From the NCBI RefSeq assembly GCF_001046635.1, contig NZ_KQ130455.1:124001-188000 (forward strand): a DNA stretch of 64,000 nt, given 5' to 3'. The notes under the pieces are model-generated. The model worked only from the letters and a program-made list of their open reading frames with translations. It did no database searches and was not told the origin of the DNA. Shown one piece after another: positions 32,974 through 41,983 of the stretch. Numbering within the stretch: the first letter of the stretch is position 1; each line of letters opens with the position of its first letter. A program made the translations under genes and the position numbers. The stretch is from Novosphingobium barchaimii LL02. GTDB taxonomy: Bacteria > Pseudomonadota > Alphaproteobacteria > Sphingomonadales > Sphingomonadaceae.

Positions 32974-33762
32974 ATGAAAATCGCCACCTGGAACATCAAC
33001 TCCGTCCGTCTGCGTATCGACCAGGTCGAGCGTCTCCTCACCGAGCAGGCGCCTGACGTGCTGTGCCTGCAGGAGATCAAGGTCGCCGAATCCCTGTTCC
33101 CGCACGAGATGTTCGAGCGGCTGGGCTATACGCACCGCGCCATCCACGGCCAGAAGGGCTACCACGGCGTCGCCACCGTTTCGAAAGTGCCGTTCCGGGA
33201 CTTCTCCAAGTACGACTGGCAGGACAACGGCGAGGCCCGCCATATCGGTGTGGAACTGCTCGGCCCCGGTCAGGGCATGATCCTGGAGAACGTCTACATC
33301 CCCGCCGGCGGCGACGTTGCCGATCGCGAGGTGAACGCCAAGTTCGGCCAGAAGCTGGACTTCCTGGAGCGCATGACCCGCTGGGCTGAAAAGGTCGACC
33401 GTCCGACCCTGATCGTGGGCGACTTCAACATCGCCCCTCTCGAATCAGACGTCTACAATCACAAGGCATTGCTCAAGGTCGTCAGCCACACGCCGCTGGA
33501 GGTCGAGACGCTGAAGCGCTTCCAGGACGCGCATGGCTGGGTCGACATGGGCCGCCACTTCATTCCCGCGCCCGAACGCAACTATTCCTGGTGGTCCTAC
33601 CGCAGCTACTGGCGCGAGAAGGACCAGGGCCGCCGCCTCGATCACATGTGGGCTTCGCCCGATCTGGCACTGCAGGCGCGCGGCCACCACTTCGTCGAGG
33701 AGACCCGCCGCTGGGAGCAGCCCAGCGACCATATCCCGCTCGTCACGGAGTTCGAACTCTGA
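32974..33762 (+). CDS. xthA: Exodeoxyribonuclease III
   Basis: The 262-residue enzyme is an AP endonuclease and 3'-5' exonuclease of base-excision repair. MKIATWNINSVRLRIDQVER, VLCLQEIKVAE, LIVGDFNIAPLESDVYN and the catalytic C-terminus EQPSDHIPLVTEF match ExoIII. Start 32974 is set by homology; the frame upstream overlaps the terminator. The stop codon lies inside the apparent ribA start. Confidence 0.95.
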   Translation: MKIATWNINSVRLRIDQVERLLTEQAPDVLCLQEIKVAESLFPHEMFERLGYTHRAIHGQKGYHGVATVSKVPFRDFSKYDWQDNGEARHIGVELLGPGQGMILENVYIPAGGDVADREVNAKFGQKLDFLERMTRWAEKVDRPTLIVGDFNIAPLESDVYNHKALLKVVSHTPLEVETLKRFQDAHGWVDMGRHFIPAPERNYSWWSYRSYWREKDQGRRLDHMWASPDLALQARGHHFVEETRRWEQPSDHIPLVTEFEL

Positions 33763-34829
33763 GCGCGGGCCTGCCCTCGGCCGGTGCCCGCCGCGTCGCG
33801 CTGGCGCTTGATGCGCTGCGCCACGGCTGGCCGATTCGCGTTGAGGGCGGCGAAGTGCTGCTTCCCGCCGAGACCGGCTTTGCGGCCGGCGTCACCGCCC
33901 CGCGCATGTTGATCTCGGCGGCGCGGGCGGTGACGCTGAAACTGGCCAACCAGCGCGAGGCCGCCGTGCCCGAGGCGCCGGTGCTGATACGTGCCGCCGC
34001 GCCTTTCGACCTCGAAACCGCGCGCGCCGTGGCCGATCCCGCGCTCGATCTGGTCCACCCGATGAAGGGCCCGTTCGCGGCGCAGCCCATCGACGACCTC
34101 GAAGCCGCGCGCACGGCGATGGAACTGGCGCGGCTCGCAGGGATATTGCCGGCCTACCTCGTCGCCCCGGTGCTGGACGGCGAAGTGCAGGTGGTCTCCC
34201 CCGCCGACCTTGCCGAGTGGAAGGACACCGCCCGTCTCGAGATCGCCAGCCGCGCCCATCTGCCGGTTGCCGCCTGCGAGACGGCGGAGATCGTCGCCTT
34301 CCGCGCGCTCGACGATCTGCGCGAACATGTCGCGCTGGTCATCGGCACGCAGGACGGTGACCGGGCGCCGCTGGTGCGCCTCCATTCCGAGTGCCTCACC
34401 GGCGATATCCTCGGCAGCCTCAAATGCGATTGCGGCCCGCAGCTCGACGCCAGCCTGCGGGCGATGGCGGATGAGGCGGCGCAGGGGGGGTGGGGCGTGC
34501 TGCTCTACCTGCGGCAGGAGGGCAGGGGCATCGGCCTGGTCAACAAGCTGCGCGCTTACCGTCTGCAGGACATGGGCTACGACACGGTCGATGCCAACAA
34601 CCGCCTCGGTCTGCCGACCGAGGCCCGCGATTTCCCGGTGGCGGCGCGGATGCTGGACCTGCTGGGCGTGCATGCGGTTCGCCTGATGACCAACAACCCC
34701 GCCAAAGTCGCGGCGCTGCAGGGCGTGGGCGTCGATGTGATCGAGCGCGTGCCGCACCGGCTGCCGCCCAACCCGCACAACGCCCGCTACCTCGACACCA
34801 AGCGCGACCGCACCGGGCACCTGCTTTAA
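33759..34829 (+). CDS. ribA: GTP cyclohydrolase II (long alphaproteobacterial form)
   Basis: RibA catalyses the first committed step of riboflavin synthesis. The zinc ligands (VRLHSECLTGDILGSLKCDC) and RQEGRGIGLVNKLRAYRLQD are clear. About 180 extra N-terminal residues form a RibB-like but degenerate region. No ATG, GTG or TTG occurs at the proper place. The conserved N-terminus (ARRVALALDALRHGWPIRVE) begins just after the xthA stop, and a CTG at 33759 forms a CTGA overlap with GGAG 8 bases upstream. GTG 33648 lies deep in xthA and GTG 33855 would cut conserved sequence. The start is therefore uncertain; the rest is firm. Confidence 0.9.
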   Translation: MSAGLPSAGARRVALALDALRHGWPIRVEGGEVLLPAETGFAAGVTAPRMLISAARAVTLKLANQREAAVPEAPVLIRAAAPFDLETARAVADPALDLVHPMKGPFAAQPIDDLEAARTAMELARLAGILPAYLVAPVLDGEVQVVSPADLAEWKDTARLEIASRAHLPVAACETAEIVAFRALDDLREHVALVIGTQDGDRAPLVRLHSECLTGDILGSLKCDCGPQLDASLRAMADEAAQGGWGVLLYLRQEGRGIGLVNKLRAYRLQDMGYDTVDANNRLGLPTEARDFPVAARMLDLLGVHAVRLMTNNPAKVAALQGVGVDVIERVPHRLPPNPHNARYLDTKRDRTGHLL

Positions 34830-34892
34830 AGCGCGCGCCCCGGAACGGCGTCCATTGGCGCGGCGGTTGAGACCTCCTATCTCCCTCTCACG

Positions 34893-35705
34893 ATGCCAGA
34901 GCTTCCAGAAGTCGAAACCACCGTGCGCGGGCTTGCGCGCTTTCTCGAGGGCGAGCGAATCGCCCGCGTCTCGCTCAACCGCGCGGACCTGCGCCGGCCG
35001 TTCCCACCCGATCTCGTCCAGGTGCTGACCGGGGCGAAAGTGACCGGCATGGGGCGACGCGCGAAATACGGTCTGATCCACACCGACCGTGACCAGACCA
35101 TGGTCTTCCACCTCGGCATGTCGGGGCGCTGGCGAATCGAACCCGATACTCCCGACAAGCACGATCACCTTGTGCTCGAGACGGGCAGCGGCCACGTCCT
35201 GGCGCTCAACGACGCGCGGCGGTTCGGCTCTGTCGACCTGGCGCCCACCGAAGGGCTTGAGGCGTGGGGACCGTTCGCCTCGCTCGGGCCCGAACCGCTG
35301 GGCGAAGGGCTGACTGCCCGGCACCTGCGCAGCGCCTTCGCGGGGCGAACCGCGCCGATCAAGCAGATGCTGCTCGACCAGACGATCGTCGCCGGGCTTG
35401 GCAATATCTACGTATGCGAGGCGCTGTTCCGGGCCGGTATCCGCCCGGATATGGCGGCGGGGCGGGTTACACTGCCCGCGCTCACCCGTCTGGTGCCGGT
35501 GATCCAGGCCGTATTGAGCGAATCGATTGCGGCCGGTGGCTCCACCATTCGCGATTATGCGCAGCCCAATGGCGAACTGGGGTACTTTGCCGCAGCCTGG
35601 CAGGTCTATGGCCGCGAAGGCGATCCGTGCTCGTGCGGCGAGCCGATTCTACGCTTCGTTCAGGGCGGGCGAAGTACCTTCTGGTGCCGCAAATGCCAGA
35701 AATAG
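34893..35705 (+). CDS. mutM: Formamidopyrimidine-DNA glycosylase
   Basis: The 270-residue Fpg removes 8-oxoguanine. The catalytic N-terminus MPELPEVETTVRGLARFLEG, the lysine in GMGRRAKYGL, the helix-two-turn-helix (DQTIVAGLGNIYVCEALFRA) and a C-terminal zinc finger (DPCSCGEPI...TFWCRKCQK) are present. The first zinc pair is spaced C-x-C instead of the enterobacterial C-x2-C. Confidence 0.96.
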   Translation: MPELPEVETTVRGLARFLEGERIARVSLNRADLRRPFPPDLVQVLTGAKVTGMGRRAKYGLIHTDRDQTMVFHLGMSGRWRIEPDTPDKHDHLVLETGSGHVLALNDARRFGSVDLAPTEGLEAWGPFASLGPEPLGEGLTARHLRSAFAGRTAPIKQMLLDQTIVAGLGNIYVCEALFRAGIRPDMAAGRVTLPALTRLVPVIQAVLSESIAAGGSTIRDYAQPNGELGYFAAAWQVYGREGDPCSCGEPILRFVQGGRSTFWCRKCQK

Positions 35706-35851
35706 GGGCTTTGGACCGGCTCGTCCGGGTTGACGGGAACGCCCTTCATCGGTAAGGGCCGCGCTTTCCGGCGAGTCCGCTCGCCAAGAGTAGATTCGTT
35801 AGGCATAGGGCCGCGTTCCCACCAGTTGGGCGGCCAGACAGAGGAAATTCG

Positions 35852-36112
35852 ATGGCCAATACGCCGCAAGCCCGCAAGCGCATCCGTCGCAACGATCGCC
35901 GCGCCGAGATCAATACCAACCGCGTCAGCCGCATTCGTTCCTTCGTCAAGAAGGTCGAAGCCGCTCTCGAGGGTGGTGACAAGACCGCAGCGGCCGACGC
36001 GCTCAAGGCTGCACAGCCCGAGCTGGCACGCGGCGTTGCCCGCGGCGTGCTTCACAAGAACACCGCGTCGCGCAAGCTGTCGCGCCTGACCAAGCGCGTC
36101 GCTGCGCTCTGA
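35852..36112 (+). CDS. rpsT: 30S ribosomal protein S20
   Basis: The 86-residue basic helical protein ([60 protein letters not shown]) is a full match to S20. GAGGAAA precedes the ATG. It is followed by a strong terminator and then dnaA, a common alphaproteobacterial order. Confidence 0.97.
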   Translation: MANTPQARKRIRRNDRRAEINTNRVSRIRSFVKKVEAALEGGDKTAAADALKAAQPELARGVARGVLHKNTASRKLSRLTKRVAAL

Positions 36113-36187
36113 GTCGGCGCTTCTGCTTTTGCAGAAGGTGATTCGCAGTATCGGGTAGGTCGCCAGTTGGCCGGCCTGAGTACGGAA

Positions 36188-36233
36188 CAAGAACGGAGCC
36201 GGGGTCATCGACCTCGGCTCCGTTCTTGTTTTT
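36188..36233 (+). terminator. Rho-independent terminator of rpsT
   Basis: ACAAGAACGGAGCCG (36188-36202) pairs perfectly with CGGCTCCGTTCTTGT (36215-36229). The loop has an inner GGTC/GACC pair, and a TTTTT run follows within the 3' end. Confidence 0.92.
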
Positions 36234-36609
36234 ACCGCAGTGCAGCAATGCTCCGGGTAAACGCACGGAAAAGCTGCGATTCGGCGCGCTGCAGCGCGGA
36301 ACATTCTGAAATTAAAGCACATTACAGTTCGGCGACGGATTTCGGCGGGGTCCCGTTGAGTCAACAGCCATAATTTTATTTATTTGGGGAGCGCCGTCTT
36401 GCCTGCGAGGCAAAGGCCTTCCTAAAAGGGCGCTCGGCAGTTGCGGAACTGGCCGGGGAATCAGCGATAGCGTCTGGATAGACAGCCGTGGACATGCGTT
36501 CACGGTTGGGGGAAGGCTTACCCTTCCTCTCCTGTATGGCGGCCATCGCTGGGGCGTCCCTTGCTCTCGCAACCACGTGGGTATTCAAGCGGGCTAGGGG
36601 GTTCGACCG
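36234..36609. other. dnaA upstream region without a gene
   Basis: This 376-base stretch between the rpsT terminator and dnaA holds an AT-rich block (ATAATTTTATTTATTTGGGG, about 36371-36390) that stands out in this GC-rich DNA. No convincing DnaA boxes (TTATCCACA) were found; the nearest resemblance, near 36473, has two or more mismatches. It probably contains the dnaA promoter and leader. There is no evidence that it is the replication origin. Confidence 0.5.
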
Positions 36610-38169
36610 GTGTCAAATACGTCAACAGGTCAGCCTTCGGTGAACGCTTCCCAGGTGAATCTCCCCGCGGTCAGCAGCGGGGCCGATCAAGGTGTGAACA
36701 GTGTGAACAGGAAGTCCAAGGTGGTGCGAGTGGCGGTCGAAGAAGATCAGGAGGCCGTTAATCTGGCGGCGGACTGGGCTGACATCAGCCAGGGCCTGCG
36801 CAAGGACCTGGGCCATCAGGCGCATAGCCAGTGGATCAAGCCGATCCAGCCGGGTACATACTGCGGGGAAACCGGCACGCTCGACCTGTACCTGCCGACC
36901 GAATTCTCGGCCAACTGGGTAACGGACCGATTCGCCGACCGGCTGTCGCTGGCATGGAAGATCGCCCGCCCCGACGTGCGCCACGTGCGCATCCTGGTCC
37001 ATCCGGGCCGCCGCCAGTTGCCCGAACTGCGTCTGGGCAACGGCGGCCGTCCGTCAAGCGCGCCTGCCAACGATTCAGCCATCGGTTCCTCGGACCCGCT
37101 CGCCGCCGCACTGGCCGGTGAAGCCTTCGCCTCGCTGGGCCAGGGCCCTGCCGGCATCGACGCTTCGCAGACCTTCACCAGCTTCGTGACCGGCACGTCC
37201 AACGTGCTGGCCTGCAATGCCGCGCAGCGCATGTCCGCCCCGGAAACGCCGCAGTTCTCGCCGCTTTACCTCAAGGCCGCTACCGGCCAGGGCAAGACGC
37301 ACCTGCTGCATGCGATCGGCCATGCCTATCTGGCCAGCCACCCGCATGCGCGCATCTTCTACTGCTCGGCCGAGCGTTTCATGGTCGAGTTCGTCCAGGC
37401 GCTGCGCCAGAACCAGATGATCGAGTTCAAGTCGCGCCTGCGCGGCTTCGACCTGCTGCTGGTGGACGACATCCAGTTCATCATCGGCAAGGCTTCGGCG
37501 CAGGAAGAACTTCTCTACACGATCGATGCCTTGCTGCAGGAAGGCAAGCGTCTGGTCTTCGCCGCCGACCGTGCGCCCCAGGCGCTCGACGGGGTGGAAC
37601 CGCGCCTGCTCTCGCGCCTGTCGATGGGCCTCGTCGCCGATATCCTGCCGGCCGACATCGAACTGCGCCGCTCGATCCTGGAAAGCCGCCTCACCCGCTT
37701 CGCCTCGGTCCAGGTGCCTGCCGACGTCATCGAATTCCTGGCCCGGACCATCAATCGCAACGTGCGTGAACTGGTCGGCGGTCTCAACAAGCTGATCGCT
37801 TACGCCCAGTTGACCGGTCAGGCCGTGTCGCTCCAGCTGGCGGAAGAACAGCTTACCGACATTCTCTCGGCCAACCGCCGCCGCATCACGATCGACGAGA
37901 TCCAGCGCACGGTCTGCCAGTTCTACCGCATCGACCGCACCGAGATGAGTTCGAAGCGCCGCGCCCGCGCCGTGGTGCGCCCGCGTCAGGTCGCGATGTA
38001 TCTCGCCAAGGTGCTGACCCCGCGCTCATACCCCGAGATCGGCCGCAAGTTCGGCGGACGTGACCACTCGACGGTGATCCATGCGGTTCGTCTGATCGAG
38101 GAACTGCGCACCCGCGACGCGGACATGGACGGCGACGTGCGTTCGCTGCTGCGCCAGCTGGAAAGTTGA
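36610..38169 (+). CDS. dnaA: Chromosomal replication initiator DnaA
   Basis: The 519-residue initiator starts with GTG. Domain I (DWADISQGLRKDLGHQAHSQ WIKPIQPG) follows an unusually long Ser/Asn/Val-rich leader of about 50 residues. AAA+ Walker A is AATGQGKTHLLHAIGHAYLA (about 225), Walker B LLLVDDIQFIIGKASAQEEL (about 285). The C-terminal DnaA-box-binding domain is RPRQVAMYLAKVLTPRSYPE with GGRDHSTVIHAVRLIEEL. GTG 36610 keeps the full leader. A later start near domain I is possible but has no better SD. Confidence 0.96.
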   Translation: MSNTSTGQPSVNASQVNLPAVSSGADQGVNSVNRKSKVVRVAVEEDQEAVNLAADWADISQGLRKDLGHQAHSQWIKPIQPGTYCGETGTLDLYLPTEFSANWVTDRFADRLSLAWKIARPDVRHVRILVHPGRRQLPELRLGNGGRPSSAPANDSAIGSSDPLAAALAGEAFASLGQGPAGIDASQTFTSFVTGTSNVLACNAAQRMSAPETPQFSPLYLKAATGQGKTHLLHAIGHAYLASHPHARIFYCSAERFMVEFVQALRQNQMIEFKSRLRGFDLLLVDDIQFIIGKASAQEELLYTIDALLQEGKRLVFAADRAPQALDGVEPRLLSRLSMGLVADILPADIELRRSILESRLTRFASVQVPADVIEFLARTINRNVRELVGGLNKLIAYAQLTGQAVSLQLAEEQLTDILSANRRRITIDEIQRTVCQFYRIDRTEMSSKRRARAVVRPRQVAMYLAKVLTPRSYPEIGRKFGGRDHSTVIHAVRLIEELRTRDADMDGDVRSLLRQLES

Positions 38170-38194
38170 GTTCTCCCGGACTTGTGCCGGGTTC

Positions 38195-38257
38195 ATTCAC
38201 AAAGTTGCCCACAGGGGCCGAGGGTATCATGCCTTCGGCCCCTGTTTCTTTGTGAAT
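38195..38257 (+). terminator. Two-tier terminator hairpin after dnaA
   Basis: An inner 13-bp stem (38212-38224 with 38232-38244, one G-T pair, 7-base loop) is followed by TTTCTTT. An outer 10-bp stem (ATTCACAAAG 38195-38204 with CTTTGTGAAT 38248-38257) encloses it. The inner stem plus T-run is a textbook terminator; the outer stem is additional. Confidence 0.88.
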
Positions 38258-38483
38258 CGCGGCCGGCATGCGCCCCGGTGTGGGCGCCCTCGGTTCGGAA
38301 AACGTGAAAACGATTGCATGCCCGGATACCGGACCAGGACAAGCAATGCGCCATTGCCTTGCCGCTCATAGCCAGGATCGGCCGGATCGGCGCACAAGTT
38401 AACACTTCGATAAGCCCCTTTCGGTAGCGTCAAATGCAAGTTTCGAATTTCATTCTCATTTTACGGAAAGAAGGCATCCCCCC

Positions 38484-39335
38484 ATGCGCTTCTACAAGGC
38501 CACGGCATTTCTCTTCCCCCGCAGTTATGAGCGGCGGGTCCTGTTCTTCTGCTTTGGCGCAGTTCACATCCCTCTGATCGCCTGCATCGTCCTTCAGGCG
38601 ATAACCGGGCAATGGCAGCCGGCCACCTTGCTGACGCTGCTGGCCGCCACGTTGGTAGGCACGGGCCTCGGCCTTGCCGCGATCCATGCGCTCCTTGCCC
38701 CGATCGGCGAGGCGACGGCCATGCTCGCCGCGATCCAGAACGGCGAGCGCATCCCCGTCGTCCCCGCGGGCGGCGCGGATCTCGTCGGCCGGCTGCTTAC
38801 CGGTGTGACCATGGCCGCCAACGAGACTGCGGCCCGGATCGAACAACTGGTCGATGCCGCCGAACGCGATCCGCTGACCGGCATCCGCAATCGGCGCGGT
38901 TTCCTCGATTCGGCGGAACAGGTCCTGCGTGGCCGGAGCAATGCGGTCCTGGCCATCATCGACATCGATCACTTCAAGTCGATCAATGACGAGTACGGCC
39001 ACGATACCGGCGACCAGCTGCTCCAATCGCTCGCCCGCAAGATCGAGGATTACCTGCGCCGCAGCGATATCTGTGCGCGCTGGGGCGGTGAGGAATTCGC
39101 GGTGCTGCTGCCCGACACCACGCTCGACGAAGCGCGGTTGGTCATGGAGCGTCTGCGCGCCACCGTCGCGCTCGACACCGGGCTCGGCGTCGAGGACCGG
39201 GCGGTGACGTTCTCCTGCGGCCTTGCACCGGTGCGTACGTTCGCGCAGCTGGGCGACGCTACGAAGCAGGCCGATGCAGCCCTCTATGCCGCCAAGAACG
39301 CGGGACGCAATCAGGTTCACGTAACCGGATCCTGA
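38484..39335 (+). CDS. Membrane-bound GGDEF diguanylate cyclase
   Basis: The 283-residue protein makes cyclic di-GMP. Two membrane segments (about residues 20-72) and a short HAMP-like linker (LAPIGEATAMLAAIQNGERI) are followed by a GGDEF domain (about 125-283). The active site is RWGGEEFAVLLPD, and the I-site RRSD sits five residues before it, so product inhibition is expected. DPLTGIRNRRGF starts the domain. A c-di-GMP enzyme near motility genes is common, but it is 23 kb from the flagellar locus. Confidence 0.93.
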   Translation: MRFYKATAFLFPRSYERRVLFFCFGAVHIPLIACIVLQAITGQWQPATLLTLLAATLVGTGLGLAAIHALLAPIGEATAMLAAIQNGERIPVVPAGGADLVGRLLTGVTMAANETAARIEQLVDAAERDPLTGIRNRRGFLDSAEQVLRGRSNAVLAIIDIDHFKSINDEYGHDTGDQLLQSLARKIEDYLRRSDICARWGGEEFAVLLPDTTLDEARLVMERLRATVALDTGLGVEDRAVTFSCGLAPVRTFAQLGDATKQADAALYAAKNAGRNQVHVTGS

Positions 39336-39417
39336 TGCGCCGGACATGGGGCGGGCGCTTGCTTTCCGTCCCTTTGCCGCTTCACCCCTTGGCGCACATG
39401 CTGTAGGCGCTGGCTCG

Positions 39418-39810
39418 ATGATTCCCGCCACTTTCGGACAAGCCCTTCTGCGCGGCATTCGCGGCCGCTGCCCGCGCTGCGAGCGGGGAGGGCTATTTCG
39501 CAAGTGGCTCAAGCCGCTTGAGCGCTGCCCGGTCTGCGCGCTGGACCTGACGCCGCAGCGCGCGGACGACTTTCCCGCCTACATCGCCATGATCGTCACC
39601 GGGCACCTGATGGCGCCCCTGATCATCATGCTCTCGCTCGATTTCGAACTGGGGCCGGTGGCAATGATGGCGATCCTGGTGCCGCTGGCGCTGGTGATGA
39701 TGCTGGGGATGTTGCAACCGGCCAAGGGCGGCGTCATCGCGCTGCAGTGGTGGTTTGGCATGCATGGCTTCGTCAAGGAGCGGCTCCCCGAGGACACGTC
39801 CGAACCATGA
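39418..39810 (+). CDS. DUF983 small zinc-ribbon membrane protein
   Basis: The 130-residue protein has an N-terminal zinc-ribbon (RGRCPRCERGGLFRKWLKPL, CPVCALDLTPQ) and two membrane helices (IAMIVTGHLMAPLIIMLSLD and MMAILVPLALVMMLGML), as in the DUF983 family. Its function is unknown. Its stop overlaps the MoeB-like start (ATGA), so the two are coupled. The start at 39418 is chosen by the family's usual N-terminus. Confidence 0.87.
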   Translation: MIPATFGQALLRGIRGRCPRCERGGLFRKWLKPLERCPVCALDLTPQRADDFPAYIAMIVTGHLMAPLIIMLSLDFELGPVAMMAILVPLALVMMLGMLQPAKGGVIALQWWFGMHGFVKERLPEDTSEP

Positions 39811-40595
39811 GCCTTACTACGGACCGTCTGGCGCGATTCGCCCGGCATATCGTGCTGCCCGAAGTGGGCGGTACAGGTCAGGTGGCTTTGTCGGACGCGC
39901 ATGTGGTGCTTGTCGGCTGCGGCGGGATAGGCAGTCCTTCCCTGCAATACCTCGCTGCAGCCGGCATAGGCCGACTGACCCTGGTGGACGATGACGTCAT
40001 CGACATCAGCAACCTTCAGCGCCAGACGATTTATACGCCATCGGATGTCGGCAGGCCCAAGGCGGAAACGGCAGCCGAATGGGTGCGGCGTTTTGATCTT
40101 GGCCTGAAGGTCGAACCCGTGATCGCGCGAATGGGGACTGGTAACGCGCACGAGGTGCTTTCCGGCGCGGACCTCGTACTGGACGGCTGTGACAACTTCG
40201 CGACTCGGCTGCTGGTGTCAGATACCTGTGTGGAACTGGGCATCCCGCTCACCAGCGCGGCGATCGGCCGGTTTCAGGGGCAGGTTGCGAATTTTGCCGG
40301 GCACTTGCCGGGCCAGGCCTGCTACCGCTGCTTCGTGGGCGATGCCTTCGATGCGGTGGACTGCGACACCTGCGCTGCCGACGGGGTGCTGGGCGCGATG
40401 GTCGGCATGGTCGGTACGTTTGCCGCGATGCAGGCGATGCGGGTGCTGCTGGCCGGTCACGCCGCTTTCGGCGAGCCGCAGTTCGGCACGCTGCACCTCA
40501 TCGACGGGATGGCGCCCTCGATGCGTCCGCTGAAGATCGCCAAGGACCCGGCCTGCAAGGCTTGCAACCGATCCCCGGTCACCGGGAAGGATTAA
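39807..40595 (+). CDS. MoeB/ThiF-family adenylyltransferase
   Basis: The 262-residue E1-like enzyme activates a MoaD or ThiS-type sulfur-carrier C-terminus. The nucleotide loop (VLVGCGGIGSPSLQYLAAAG), DDDVIDISNLQRQ, the conserved cysteine region (DCDTCAADGVLGAM) and zinc cysteines (CYRC...CKACN) are present. MoeB (molybdopterin) and ThiF (thiamine) cannot be separated by sequence alone. The coding ends of this gene and the convergent sirtuin overlap by 17 bases. Confidence 0.87.
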   Translation: MSLTTDRLARFARHIVLPEVGGTGQVALSDAHVVLVGCGGIGSPSLQYLAAAGIGRLTLVDDDVIDISNLQRQTIYTPSDVGRPKAETAAEWVRRFDLGLKVEPVIARMGTGNAHEVLSGADLVLDGCDNFATRLLVSDTCVELGIPLTSAAIGRFQGQVANFAGHLPGQACYRCFVGDAFDAVDCDTCAADGVLGAMVGMVGTFAAMQAMRVLLAGHAAFGEPQFGTLHLIDGMAPSMRPLKIAKDPACKACNRSPVTGKD

Positions 40596-41286
40596 GCATT
40601 TCTTCGACCCATTGCGACACTATTTGCGTGGCCGGGCCGTGGCGCGCCTCGTCGAACCATCCTGTTCCCTGGCTGGGCTCCAGGTTGAGTTCCAGCGTCG
40701 CCGCGCCCAGCTCGCGGGCATTGCGAACGAAACCGGCGGCGGGATAGACCGCGCCCGAGGTGCCGATCGAGACGAACAGGTCGGCCTCGTGCAGCGCTTC
40801 GAAGATTTCATCCATCCGGTAGGGCATCTCCCCGAACCACACGATGTCGGGGCGTAGTGCCGGTTCGCCGCATTCCGGGCAGGGCGGGCGCTCGATCAGC
40901 GTTTCCTTCCAGCGCGAGCGGGCATCGCAGGCGGTGCACCAGACGCTCAGGTGTTCGCCGTGCATGTGCAGGACGCGGCTGGCCCCGGCGCGCTCGTGCA
41001 GGTCGTCGAGGTTCTGGGTAACGATCAGCAGATCTTTGCCCCATTCGCGGTCCAGCCTGGCCAGCGCCATGTGGGCGGCGTTGGGGGTTTTGGTCTGGAT
41101 CGCCTCTCGCCGCATGTCGTAGAAGCCCAACACGAGGTCCGGGTCGCGCTCGAAGGCTTCGGGAGTGGCCACGTCCTCTACGGCATAGCTTTCCCATAGA
41201 CCGCCTGCACTACGAAACGTGTCGATCCCACTTTCGGCGGAAATGCCTGCTCCAGTTAGAATCACGATGTTTGGGATGGTGGCCAT
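40579..41286 (-). CDS. cobB: Sir2/CobB NAD-dependent protein deacylase
   Basis: The 235-residue sirtuin has the NAD loop ([20 protein letters not shown]), TQNLDDLHERAG, catalytic histidine in LHMHGEH and a four-cysteine zinc site (CTACDARS...CPECGE). FYDMRREA has the Tyr-x-x-Arg pair of class III sirtuins (SIRT5/CobB), implying desuccinylase activity. Start 41286 is used; ATG 41310 is possible. A truncated second copy of the 5' end lies 700 bases upstream (41984-42103). Confidence 0.93.
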   Translation of the reverse strand: MATIPNIVILTGAGISAESGIDTFRSAGGLWESYAVEDVATPEAFERDPDLVLGFYDMRREAIQTKTPNAAHMALARLDREWGKDLLIVTQNLDDLHERAGASRVLHMHGEHLSVWCTACDARSRWKETLIERPPCPECGEPALRPDIVWFGEMPYRMDEIFEALHEADLFVSIGTSGAVYPAAGFVRNARELGAATLELNLEPSQGTGWFDEARHGPATQIVSQWVEEMLNPSR

Positions 41287-41461
41287 GGATGCCGATATAG
41301 CCGATTTCATAACGGGACCGACAGGCCGCTTCCGTCCGTAAGGGGGTGGCTAGCTGCCGTTTGCATCTTGGTTCTGGTGCGGCTTGGGCCACCTCTGGCG
41401 TGTTGACAGATCCTCGGGACAAGGGGAGTTGAGGAAAGGATCTAGCAGGCGCTCAAATTTG

Positions 41462-41851
41462 ATGGCTCGGTGGAAGAAGGCACTCGTCGGTCTTGGCTCG
41501 TTTGTAACATGGTTCTTCGGGCTCATCATCGTCGGCGAGCAGGGTTATGCTAGTCAGTACTTCTGGCTGTCCGGCTGCGCGCTCGCGATAGGCTTTGCAG
41601 TGGCCCCTTTCTGGCGTTTACGGCGGTCAGCTTGGTACTGGTGGACAGTGGCGGCTATCACCACGGCCAATCTGTCATTGGTATATCTTATGCGCGCTCG
41701 CGCCGCCGTAACCGAGCTTCCATCAAAGGGCACGGTTCAACTGATGTTCGTAGTCGATTGTTTGGCATGTTGGGCCGTCATGGTCGCGGTTTGCTATGCA
41801 ATTTACCGCAAGTTCCCTTGGCAAATGGCCAGTGAGATTGCGAAAAAGTGA
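41462..41851 (+). CDS. Orphan four-helix membrane protein, unknown function
   Basis: The 129-residue hydrophobic protein has about four membrane segments: FVTWFFGLIIVGEQGY, YFWLSGCALAIGFAVAPFW, WYWWTVAAITTANLSLVYLM and LMFVVDCLACWAVMVAVCYA. No family was recognised. Codon use is visibly less GC-biased than in its neighbours. It sits between an intact sirtuin gene and a truncated sirtuin 5' end, in opposite orientation to both, which suggests that it arrived on a transferred segment. Confidence 0.6.
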   Translation: MARWKKALVGLGSFVTWFFGLIIVGEQGYASQYFWLSGCALAIGFAVAPFWRLRRSAWYWWTVAAITTANLSLVYLMRARAAVTELPSKGTVQLMFVVDCLACWAVMVAVCYAIYRKFPWQMASEIAKK

Positions 41852-41983
41852 TGGAGAACACCCGACCTGATAGCCGTGGATAACGTGGTCACGTCCAAAA
41901 GCGACCGGCTCGGGAACGGCGGTTTTGCGAAGAATGCCCGCATCGCAGCGCCGTCACGACAATTCCCTTGTGAATACTACTCT

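Noticed and set aside
36440-36500. DnaA box near 36473 and a replication origin upstream of dnaA
   Set aside because: The best match differs at two or more positions and stands alone.
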